From the NCBI RefSeq assembly GCF_964204865.1, contig NC_135262.1:1984001-2048000 (forward strand): a stretch of DNA of 64,000 nt. The letters run 5' to 3'. Each line of letters opens with the position of its first letter. Within the stretch, counting starts at the first letter, position 1. The DNA is from Styela clava. Taxonomy: Eukaryota; Chordata; Ascidiacea; Stolidobranchia; Styelidae. The position numbers and the translations under genes were made by a program. The notes under the pieces are model-generated. The model was not told where the DNA came from and searched no databases. It was given only the letters and a program-made list of their open reading frames with translations. Shown piece after piece: positions 38,101-46,300 of the stretch.

Positions 38101-40737
38101 TTTATCCCGGGAAGAGGAAAGACGATAAGACGTCTTAATGTTATAACAAATCATACCATAGGTTCTCAATACGTGAATGTGACCAGTTGTTATGTGAACC
38201 ATCCTACGAGGTGCAATGGTGAGTGTTTTCCTAACAAGACAAACAATGCAAAAGCCCATAACATAATTTGGATAGTGGGTCGGAAGATCTCCCCCATGTG
38301 TTTGACAAAAGTCCTCTGAAACATTCGAGAAGACTTTTAAGAAATATGTGAACAAAAAAGGCATTTATTCTGTTGACCATGTGCAATTTAAAAGTTCTCC
38401 TGTTGCAATTAACGCTCCCCCTTATGAAGTTTTGGTTGCCTGGTTTCAACTATTTCGGCATGTTTTTAAAGGTCAAGAACCACTGCTCTAAAACCTCTTC
38501 AAAACATTGCAAGGTATCTAATGGGAAAATAATAAAGCAGTATGAGATTCTTCGATGATTACTACCATATGGGTTATTACATTGTCACATTTCCTGCGCA
38601 TAACATGAACGATTTCCGGGATTATTACATCCTACATATGGTTAAAATTAATAGAAGGCCCTACTTTTACATTAACATATTGGCTTATATTAAGCTTTTG
38701 GGAAGAATTATCAAACGAATTTAGCATAAATCAAATTCTTTTTATTCATTTATTCATCCATCCAAATCAATTTTATAGAGATACATACAGGTACTTTAAA
38801 TATTTATTATAAATATTTTAATAATATAAACTTATGAATTTGTTTTGAAGTCATAAAAAAGCATATAGTCAATTTCGTACATATTAATTAGTCAAGTGAG
38901 ACATAATAACTATCTAAATTAATCTGGTTTACCACTCTAATTGAAGTGAAAATCATACTGCACAGAAATGTCTGACCAAGGGAACGTTCCTCAAACAAGA
39001 ATAGTTCAACATGGATGCCTGACCTTGTTCAGACGAAACATTATAGATATAAATTTGTGTTAGTGTGCAGCAGGACTCTTGAGTCACTCTGGATAGTTAT
39101 TACTTATCAATTTTAATCGGTAAGTATGTTGATAGGTATTTGTCTGTCTGTCTGTGTGTATGTCAATCAATCAAATCGTTTTTTATTTCTCATTCCGATA
39201 TGTCTGTTAGATGCACGCGATATCTCACGAAAGCAAGATTGAATCTGCTCCAGATTTTGCATGCGCATTCATCATATCTCGGACCAAAAGCCTATTGATT
39301 TTGGGCAAATTATGTCGTATAATTAGCGAGTTATTATTTAATTAGCGATGGGACACAAGGTGTCACTATGGAGTAAAAGCGCTGTTTTGGGGGATCTCCT
39401 AACTTTCGTTCGATAAGGATTCGGTCTCTGACCGATATTCTCGTTTTTACTCTTGCTACATATTAAATGCCCATATAAAAATATCTTTACGAAATTTCTG
39501 CATTTCTATATATTATAAAAATCAACCACACAAAAACACGAGAATATCGGTCAGAGAACGAAGACTTATTCGCCCAAAATCAATAGGCTTCTGGTCCGAG
39601 ATAAGATGAATGCACATGCAAAATCTGGAGCAGATTCAATCTCGCTTTCGTGAGATATCGCGTGCATCTAACAGACATACACACTACACAGACATACAGA
39701 CAAAGCTATTGCTTTGGACAAATTTGTATCCAATGGCACTAAAAGTGCACGCTGGAGAAACTGACAGACATTTATGAAAATCTAATCAGGATACATAAAA
39801 TTTTTAGCAATATGACTTTCACTTTAATCAGAATGGTAAACTAGAATAATTAAGATAGTTGTTATGTATTAAGCGTGTATGACTAATTAATTGATATGTC
39901 TGATATTGCTTTTTTATGATTTCTTATTCAAAACAAATTCATCGATTTATATTATTTTGAATGAATTTACAAATACTCTAAACAAAACCATTAATAACTA
40001 AATATTTAATTATATAGAACATTGCATAACTCCTCTATATGACAGCAATGTTTTTAATTCTGTGGGATATGCATAAGATCTTTGTTCTAAAAACGTTTCG
40101 TTAAAACTGTTTCCAAACCAGACATGAACTGGTAGGCTGTTGTCCACCATAAGAATAAGACATCTTATCAAGTTTTCTCTTTCCTGGATAAATGATGAAA
40201 CCACATCCTAACCTAGGTAATTTCACCCCTTTTATCCCAGCACTAAAATAACGATACTTCCGTGGTATGGTATGCAGCCCAGGTTGGGGTTAGGCCATAA
40301 TTTCATTCAGATTTTCCTTATTTTAGTTCTATTACGAGTTCGAGGTCTGTCTGTGATAGCCAATTGATAGTGGTTTTTTTCTTATTACTTGTGTCGCTAC
40401 AATATTTCATGCACGACGGAAATAAAAATATCCAAGTGAATATACCCACTGCTCATAGGCTTCTGTCCCTTTACACAACTTGATGTAAAGTAGGCGAACA
40501 AAATTAGTCACCTCCATATTGATACACATACTTCTGGAGCGCCAAAATAACTAATATACTTACAATCTCTTCTTCCTCTAATTTCACATTTTTCATTTGA
40601 TCAGGGATATAAATCGATTGAGATTTGAACGCGACTTCCGTCACATTACTCGGCAACGGACGTTTCTTCCCGACCTTCAATTTTACTTTTTGAAAATCGC
40701 TTTTTTTCGCTTTTGCTCTTCTGCTTTTTTTACCCAT
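20130..40737 (-). CDS. TEX10: TEX10 (Ipi1-family, HEAT-like repeats), 17 coding exons
   Basis: Subunit of the PELP1-TEX10-WDR18 (rixosome/5FMC) complex in nucleolus and nucleus, needed for late 60S maturation and linked to chromatin (family knowledge). Exons in transcript order: 40737-40564, 37110-36914, 35779-35638, 33373-33229, 32428-32143, 31371-31253, 30606-30494, 29451-29326, 28442-28211, 27324-27192, 26496-26384, 25434-25223, 24290-24086, 23016-22811, 22127-22028, 21309-21139, 20263-20130. Every junction is GT-AG, phases agree throughout, and the sum is 935 residues (human about 929). The N terminus has DFQKVKLKVGKK as in TEX10; exon 3 carries SPFFDIILSHL and exon 6 PLLFDCWHEAV, both matching family blocks. 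The start at 40737 is chosen over an upstream in-frame ATG at 40755 because it aligns with the family start. The last codons are uncertain: a GT overlaps the end (AAG|GTATGA), so a further short exon is possible. Exon 9's end could be off by one base. Confidence 0.93.
20456..20565. mobile_element. Palindromic element family A, divergent copy
   Basis: 110 bp, in TEX10 intron 16. Inverted ends around CCAGAAGTATGTGCACCAAG; flanks TTGGCTTG/TTGGCTTT (7 of 8). Confidence 0.75.
22301..22512. mobile_element. Palindromic element family C, copy 1 (TEX10 intron 14)
   Basis: 212 bp beginning GGTACTCCCGTAAGTATGTG and ending CATACTTCTGGAGAGCT. Flanks GAAACATG/GAAGCATG (7 of 8). Shares the central GGCCATAATTTTATTC and CTTGATGTAAGGTAGGCG-type blocks with copies near 30980, 40253 and 59351. 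Confidence 0.75.
23706..24027 (-). mobile_element. tRNA-derived SINE (TEX10 intron 13)
   Basis: Sense strand is minus. It begins GGCGCGGCGGTGTGGCTCAT, with an A box TGGCTCATCGTG and a perfect B box GGTTCGAATCC, then an unrelated body that ends in TAAATCCTAT. Four other long or partial copies in this window share the same layout. Related ascidian SINEs are known, which supports the organism guess. Confidence 0.83.
24483..24710. mobile_element. Short relative of the hAT transposon, copy 2
   Basis: Contains AACCAGGAATTTTAAATTGG, TCTGAAATTTCTAATTGCCC and a T-run followed by ACATTCCAAAATGGG, as in the copy near 13366. Ends degenerate. In TEX10 intron 12. Confidence 0.55.
24860..25099 (-). mobile_element. 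SINE, internally deleted copy (TEX10 intron 12)
   Basis: Same family as 23706-24027 with the head lacking part of the promoter: B-box region reads GAGTTCGAATCCC on the minus strand. Body GGTTGCGACTTTCTCCATCA and tail ATAAATATGTAAATC retained. Confidence 0.75.
25655..26150. mobile_element. Short hAT relative, interrupted by element B
   Basis: The left part (25655-25716, GGCATTTTTTTG) and right part (25953-26150, starting TTTTGTACCATACGCAGC and containing TTGGCAATTAGAAATTTC) are continuous in the intact copy at 51375-51595. The element B copy lies exactly between them. Confidence 0.7.
25717..25952. mobile_element. Palindromic element family B, copy 2
   Basis: 236 bp, ends GGTGCTCCCGAAGTTCGCGA. 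Target duplication TTTTTTTG/CTTTTTTG (7 of 8). TEX10 intron 11. Confidence 0.87.
26253..26362. mobile_element. Palindromic element family A, copy 3, beside a TEX10 splice site
   Basis: 110 bp hairpin; target duplication AAAACAAC/AAAACAAG (7 of 8). It begins 21 nt inside TEX10 intron 11, counted from the 5' splice site at 26383. Confidence 0.87.
26806..26920 (-). pseudogene. Decayed duplicate of TEX10 exon 11
   Basis: About 100 bp are highly similar to TEX10 exon 11 (26384-26496), including the codons for TMTEWLCSLPDLLMTIL and SKSAA. The 3' splice site AG of the true exon has become AA here, and the 5' splice site GTAAG-type sequence is gone, so it should not be spliced. It lies 0.4 kb upstream of the true exon in the same intron (intron 10). 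Confidence 0.82.
27755..28089 (-). mobile_element. tRNA-derived SINE, full-length copy (TEX10 intron 9)
   Basis: About 335 bp, sense strand minus: head GGCGCGGCGGTGTGGCTCAA, B box GGTTCGAATCC, body with CCGTGGTTCGCCATATGGAT, and tail TAAATCCTATCCT. It is the best-preserved copy and defines the family ends. Starts about 120 bp downstream of TEX10 exon 9 in transcript order. Confidence 0.85.
28827..29128. mobile_element. hAT non-autonomous element E, copy 1
   Basis: Ends CAGGGGTGGGCAAC in inverted orientation, 302 bp, without coding sequence. Flanks CCCTAACC/TACTAACC (6 of 8). A reversed copy is at 52450-52752. TEX10 intron 8. Confidence 0.8.
29531..29706. mobile_element. Short hAT relative, copy 4 (TEX10 intron 7)
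   Basis: Contains TGTAGCCAGAAATTTTT, CTGAAATTTCTAATTGACG, and the right end GGGCTATGCCACTGG, which matches the inverted terminus of the 2.6-kb hAT element. Confidence 0.6.
30215..30475 (+). mobile_element. tRNA-derived SINE, plus orientation (TEX10 intron 7)
   Basis: Head GGCGCGGCGGTGTGGCTCAT, A box TGGCTCATTGTGC, B box GGTTCGAATTC at 30297-30307, tail GTAAATCCTATCCT. About 75 bp shorter than the 27755 copy because of an internal deletion. Ends only 19 bp from TEX10 exon 7. Confidence 0.85.
30980..31193. mobile_element. Palindromic element family C, degenerate copy (TEX10 intron 6)
   Basis: Shares TTTACATCAAGTTGTGTAAA and AAAATTATGCCCTATTCC blocks with other C copies; right end CACACTAGGGGAGTACC. 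Target duplication not recognisable, so ends are approximate. Confidence 0.6.
31564..31672. mobile_element. Palindromic element family A, copy 4 (TEX10 intron 5)
   Basis: 109 bp hairpin beginning GGTGCTCCAGAAGTATCATA; flanks CAAAAAAG/CAAAAAAA (7 of 8). Confidence 0.82.
34032..34762. mobile_element. hAT non-autonomous element G (CAGTGGTTCTCAACC ends; TEX10 intron 3)
   Basis: 731 bp; right end on the other strand CAGTGGTTCTCAACCTTTTA. Perfect 8-bp target duplication GTCTAACT at 34024-34031 and 34763-34770. Inside each end the tract GTGGTACGCG appears. No transposase frame. Confidence 0.9.
37401..37802 (+). mobile_element. Palindromic-end element D, copy 2 (TEX10 intron 1)
   Basis: 402 bp, ends TAGGGCTGGGCATTTCGAAT; flanks ATCATTAC/ATTATTAC (7 of 8). 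Highly similar to 13818-14235. Contains GCCGCCATCTT at 37479-37489. A 65-75 codon open frame is shared with copy 1. Confidence 0.88.
38087..38240 (-). mobile_element. SINE fragment (TEX10 intron 1)
   Basis: The tail half of the SINE family, reading ATAGGATTTACATATTTATC from the left; promoter part lost. Confidence 0.65.
38750..39990. repeat. 1.2-kb fold-back structure in TEX10 intron 1
   Basis: Two nested sets of inverted arms. Inner arms: about 39195-39320 and 39580-39690, including GATGCACGCGATATCTCACG and its complement, and an innermost pair around CGATATTCTCGTTTT/ACACGAGAATATCG. Outer arms: about 38840-38960 and 39800-39945, including GAATTTGTTTTGAA and GGTTTACCA in complementary order. 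A short GTCT microsatellite starts at about 39139. No coding frame. Confidence 0.8.
40253..40543. mobile_element. Palindromic element family C, beside the TEX10 first splice site
   Basis: 291 bp with a perfect 8-bp target duplication AAAATAAC at 40245-40252 and 40544-40551. It lies only 12 nt from the 5' splice site of TEX10 intron 1 (40563). Confidence 0.85.
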
Positions 40738-40948
40738 AATTTGAGACGTTTGCACTGTATTTTAAATTTTTATTTTTATTATTTCTGTGAATATAAAAAA
40801 TATGAAAAAAAAGAAGATTTTTTTTGCAAAAATTAGAAAAATAATGAACATGAAACAGTTTGAGTATTACTGCAAACAGAAGGAAGAAGGCAATTTGCTC
40901 TGAAAATAAGAAAACACTTTGCTCACAGAAATTTACTATAGTATTATA

Positions 40949-41024
40949 GGGTGACACGACAAAAAAATGGAACCCAGGCCATTTGGAACATATTGTATAG
41001 ATTTCATTTTTTTGGGTCACCCGG
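40949..41024. mobile_element. Small mariner-like palindrome upstream of TEX10
   Basis: About 76 bp with inverted ends GGGTGACACGACAAAAAAAT and, on the other strand, GGGTGACCCAAAAAAATGAA, flanked by TA. It lies 0.2 kb upstream of the TEX10 ATG, in the presumed promoter region. Confidence 0.6.
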
Positions 41025-41082
41025 TATAAATGGAAAACTGTACATTGAAAATCGCTTCAACGGAGTTGTTGCAGTAGGGAGT

Positions 41083-41138
41083 TAACGAGTAGGGACAATT
41101 AACGAGTAGGGACAATTAACGAGTAGGGACAATTAACT
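41083..41138 (+). repeat. 17-bp tandem repeat, three copies
   Basis: TAACGAGTAGGGACAAT occurs three times in direct succession, the copies being identical. Confidence 0.85.
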
Positions 41139-41139
41139 G

Positions 41140-43310
41140 ACAGGGTAGAGGGAATTCAAAAATCATTCAAAAATTTTTTTATTCAAATATTAAGAATTTT
41201 AGGCCGTCAGACAGGCAGATCAAAACGTACTATATCTCAAGTGGTAACAAACAACACAGAGAAACTAGTGACCTTTACAAGCTTGGGGGAGTCCTGACCC
41301 ATTGAATATGGACAGTTTATATAACAAGCAAAAAAACAGAATGAGCTACCGGTACTTTCTAACAAAACTTTAATAACTTGTGAAAATACATGACTGTGGA
41401 AAGCATGAAGGATCAGTGGTAATACAAATAAAAAAGTGATAAATAAGGCCATTTGCTCTTACTGCATGATAAAGGATAATAATTGTACATGGCAAGGAAG
41501 CATATTATTTGGTAATGTATGAAGAAATTTGACATTGAAGCTAAAAGAAAATCTTCAAAATTTGATCTTTAGAGGTTTTTTTTGCTCTTACTGCATGATA
41601 TTGGTAATTTCTACACGGCAATGCAACATATTGTGTCAGAAAAGTATGAAGAAAATTTTACATTTCCATTGCAAATTATTGCAACACCGATATGCATTGA
41701 TCAGGAATCGAACTCGGGCCTCCCATGTGGCAGGCGAGAATTCTACTTCCAAACCACCAATGCTAGATAGTAGACATGTTGCGCAATACCTTTCCCATGG
41801 TAATGAGTAAAAACTAAAAGACTATGCAAGCAGGGTTGAAAAGTTATTTGAAAGAAAATTTTAAGATTACAGACAACGAACTACTGATGCATGAAAGGTT
41901 ACTAAGTAACTACATACCGGTATATACCGGTAATTGTGGTTTTGTGGCCTTGAAGACAGGGACATGTTATTTTTGACTCTTCAAGTGTGAACAAAGATAA
42001 TAATAAGGCACCAGAGGTGATATAAGTAACAGAAAAACAAAATTTACCCTTGACTGATCATGATATACAAAAATAAAGTCATGACACAAACTTTAAATCA
42101 GAAAAAATTGAAGTTTTAGACAAATTATATGCATGGCAAACCACTCTAAAAATAAGAGTAGTTTTGTGCCTTGCAGTGGACTTGATATTTAAAAAAGAAA
42201 ATGTATCTCTTCTGTACTACATGTGTCGAAGCAAATTCTCTTCATCATAATTTAGGACCTAGTTAAAAATAAATTGCAGGCAACAAAATTCAGGTCAATG
42301 AATTGCAATTTTATTGCAAATTCAGCCAAATGCATTTATGATGAGTCATGATTCAGATAACAGCCGCACAAACATGGCCCTCACATAATCTAAACATATA
42401 TCAAAAACCCAAGCTCGGCGGTGTGTGAAAAAAATATTCTAGCCTAATTAAATATGTGTGGGCTTCAATAGGCGCCACAGACATATTTGTTCTTGTACAA
42501 AGGCATAGATGTGGCAACCTTAGTAAATAATGTGAAATAATTAAAATTGAATGAATCATGCATAAAAGTAGAAACTGCAAATGGCGATATTCATTATGTT
42601 ACAAAAGTTCTCAAATTCTGGGGAAGCTGGGCTTAATACTTTGCTCTGAATAAAGCCACTAAAGTCATATTTGCGCTGGTACAAAAGCATAAATGTGGCA
42701 ACACTGGTAAATAATGTAAAATAAGAGAAACTGAATGAATCATATATGTATAAAGGTAGAACCTGCAAATGGAGGATTTCCATTATAAATTTATGAACTA
42801 AAATATAAAACTTTTGAAAAAATAATGACAAAATAACTAAAAGAAAAACGTTTTGTTCACAGCACCGCACGTAACTTTCAAACAGAAATTAATATAAGAT
42901 AATTAGCTCCTTGGAACACAATATATATCACAACCGAGTTTGTTTCTAACAAACCTAAAAACGAACATAAGGCACTAATTAAAATCAAGACTAAAACAGG
43001 TACAGCTTGTAACCAAACCAAAAGATGGTTATCAACTGGGGGCCGCTAAAAAAAGGCCACAATGGGGGGCGCAAAACTAATATTACTTTTCATTTTACAA
43101 GAACTTTGTTGAGCATCAATTATTTTATTAACATAATGGAATTTGGAATCTACCAATCATAGAAACACTATAAATATCGAAGGCTATTTAACTGCAACGA
43201 TATAAACATAGGTGGGAACCAATACAAAAGGGCTGAGAATGAACCCCCTTTTTCCACTCTCCCCCCCCCCCCCCCCAAGTTTATTAACTAAAATCATTGA
43301 AGTCATTTTT
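41140..43310. other. Intergenic region between TEX10 and the zinc-finger gene
   Basis: No coding exon recognised. Holds the tRNA-Gly fossil, a direct duplication of about 80 bp that opens with CTCTTACTGCATGATA (about 41455 and 41585), a pair of similar blocks near 42480-42560 and 42660-42760, and an hAT-like piece near 43010-43180 that resembles 49300-49610. A run of C is at 43261-43276. Confidence 0.45.
41693..41763 (-). pseudogene. tRNA-Gly(GCC) fossil
   Basis: On the minus strand, 71 nt align end to end with animal tRNA-Gly(GCC), with the anticodon GCC and TTCGATT T-loop intact. I count about ten differences from the usual sequence, in the D-loop, anticodon stem (ATGGG instead of GCGGG) and T-stem, where they break pairs. 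No run of four T follows the 3' end on the transcribed strand. A decayed gene or tRNA-derived repeat is more likely than a working tRNA. Confidence 0.65.
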
Positions 43311-46300
43311 CTATAATTGTCCAGTTTTGCAATCATTTTGCCAATGAAGATATAAATCCTTTTGAAGAGAGGAAACAGATTTGCCACAAAAATCACAAGA
43401 AATAGTTTTGATTGGCTGAATTGTTTCCGGTGACGATAATAAAGCCAATAAGGATGGTTTTTCTTGATGACTAGACATTCTACGAATTGACTTACGAGCG
43501 GTTGATCTTCTTTTCACAACTATTGGTTCATTAGGAATTCCAACGTCTGACGTATCCATATTACTCTTGTTAGAAGTAGATTGGAGGTCAATTTCAGCGG
43601 AAGAACTTATATTGTCATTCCTAGACGTACTAATAGTCAGTTCATGATGTTTTGAAGAGCGATTTTGTACAGGGGAACTCATGGATGCTTGTTTGGTTAC
43701 AGTATCCTCTAAAGATGACATTTGTTTTGTATTTTGATCCCCCGAAACAGTGACTTTACCTAAATCGGGAGACATTTTTCTTAAACTACTATCACAGCTA
43801 GAGTCATTTGATGGAACACTAGATTTCTTTGGCAGCGTGGACGACATTTTTGAAGCCGATAAGTCTAAAGGAGATAAATCTATTTCAATATTTTCCGATG
43901 GTGTAGCTTCGACAATTTTATTGCTCAAATTTAAAGCAGCTGACTGTTGTCTTAACAAACTTTCTTGTGCTTCAGACATTAGACTGGCTATTTCAGTTGA
44001 ATCTCTTGTGTTAGGAGAATTAGAATCCTCTTCAATGATTTCAAAAATGTTACGATCAGGGATGGTGTTCTCGGCAGTCATTCGCCGTCTTGGTGTGATT
44101 TTTTGTCTGCGTTTGCCAGCATCCATCATATTCAATTCACCTATATCCTTTTTATCAGTCTTCATAGGGCGGTATTCCTTTTTTATTTGTTTTTTACGAG
44201 GTTTTTTGATTATACATTCACTTATATCGTCATCTGACATTTCAAATTCGCCGGAATTTCCATTTTCTTCACGGTTCAGTGAATTTTTTTTGTTCAAAAT
44301 ATTCCGCTCTGGGGTTGATTCATCATATTCCGGGAAGACTGTTAAATCAGGACTAACAATACATTTTGACTGCGCTTCAGAAATTGAAATGTTGCAGTCT
44401 CTGGCAGGTTGTGAGTCAATAATCAAAGGTCCGCTATCAAAGGATCTTTCATTTTGAGAAATATCTTTTTGTAATTGTTCTGTAACAATGCTATTATTGG
44501 AACCTGATTGTTTAGTAACAAAAGTGTCTTCATCCGAGAGGTCTTCATACATTAAAGTTGGTTTTGTTGTCTGAACTACATTTTCATCTTGTACTTCTTG
44601 TGGTTGAGCTGACGGACTAAAACTGTGATTAATTATTTGTGATACTGGTGAAACGTGGTTCACCATTCCAGAGGGATAATTTGAAACTTGCGGGTTAATT
44701 TCATAATTTTGCATTAATGGTGAAGGGTAGAGATTACCAATTGTGCTGTTTCCAAATATGTACGATGTTCCGCCAGGATTTATACCTGTGCTTCCAATTA
44801 CAGGCTGCTGGTAGGCTTGAGCTAGCGGTACATGATTCACAGTCGCCAGATTTGGAACAGGTATAGACTGAGTAGGAACCAACACAGAATATGAATTATT
44901 CACAGCTGGTTGCACATGACTGATCTCTCTTATCTGTTCTGCATCATTGCTCTCTCCTATTCGATTTGCTTGATTAGGGTCATTTTGTTTCTCTGAATCT
45001 TCAGTTTCTTCATCAGAAATGTCTTCATACATTTTCCGCAATGTTTCGTAATACTTTTCATCCTGTGTTCCACTTATATCAGCCATATTCTTTGAAAGAG
45101 TATCAGGACATTCAGAAAGTGTCCCTTTATCACCCAAAGCTAAAGTTACTGGCACCGTTTCACCATTTGCTTTTTCTTGCGTCGGCAACAAATTTGGATT
45201 CTTGTCATCTTCCAATTCCAGAGACTCCTCAGAAAATTCTTCAACATCAGCAATTTTAGGAGGCTGTAGTTCTAAATTAAGTTGATCGCAATTTTGGGCA
45301 TTTTCCATCATATCACTATTAGGTAACAATGACTCGGATAGTTGCTGTTCTGGACAGCTATCAGGAAAAACCTGCGTATCAATGAACAATCTTTGAGAAT
45401 CTTCAGAATCTGGAATTATATCATTTTCTATATCGGTAACATTTTCTTCAGAATCTAAATCCATGGCATCATCCTGCAATTCGTCAAACAACATATCTGC
45501 CGCTTCAAGTTGCATTTCCTGACTTTCCAACTCCTGCGGCTCAGTAACGACTGATTCAGCTAGTGGCTCTCCATCATCGCTTTCCGAAGAAGAATCAGAA
45601 GATTCCTCTTCCGTGTCCGTAACGTCAAACACTCGATCATAATTATCTATTTTTACCGAAGGATTCATTTTTTTTGAAGGAGAATTAATAATATCAGTCC
45701 AAACGGATTTTTTTATTTTTTCTGATCCACTAGATGTCTCTATTATCTTTTTTTGAGATGTGGATTTTTCATCCTCCTCAGAATTAGTATCAGAGTCCAT
45801 TATTTTTCTTGCAGTTTTCACTTTTTTCTTTTTACGTTTCACAACAATTTCTGAATGTATGAGTCTACAACTTATTTTCTTTTTCTCTTTGGCAGAAATC
45901 ACTTTTTTCTTCTTTTTAGATTTTTTCAGTGATCCCCCTGAGATGGGTTTAGAAATCAATTTTTTCTTCTTTTTCCTAGAGTTTTTCAAGGATTCCCTTG
46001 AAATAGGTTTAAAAATTGGTGCCTCCAAAGTTCCTGAATCAGTTCCTGTACTCAATATTGAACTCTGACCCGTGTTGTTTAGTTGAAAAGGAAAGCTATC
46101 TTCAATTTCTGTATCTGAAGAAATGCCCTTCGATAATTTTCGCGTTTGTTTCTTTTTTGCCAATTTTTGTTGTGATGGAAAATCTGATGCCGATTCCGTA
46201 CTGGTTGTTTTAATTAACCTTCCTTTTTTACCGGTGGGATTCAAAAATTCCGTAGCAATAGCAGTATCAGTATCTTCAGTTTCTGTAACTGAAGAAATAA

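Noticed and set aside
41083-41138. Tandem 17-bp repeat as a possible CRISPR-like array
   Set aside because: No spacers between units and the DNA is from an animal nucleus.
43750-44457. 235-codon plus-strand frame
   Set aside because: Antisense to the serine-rich end of the zinc-finger protein; no independent homology.
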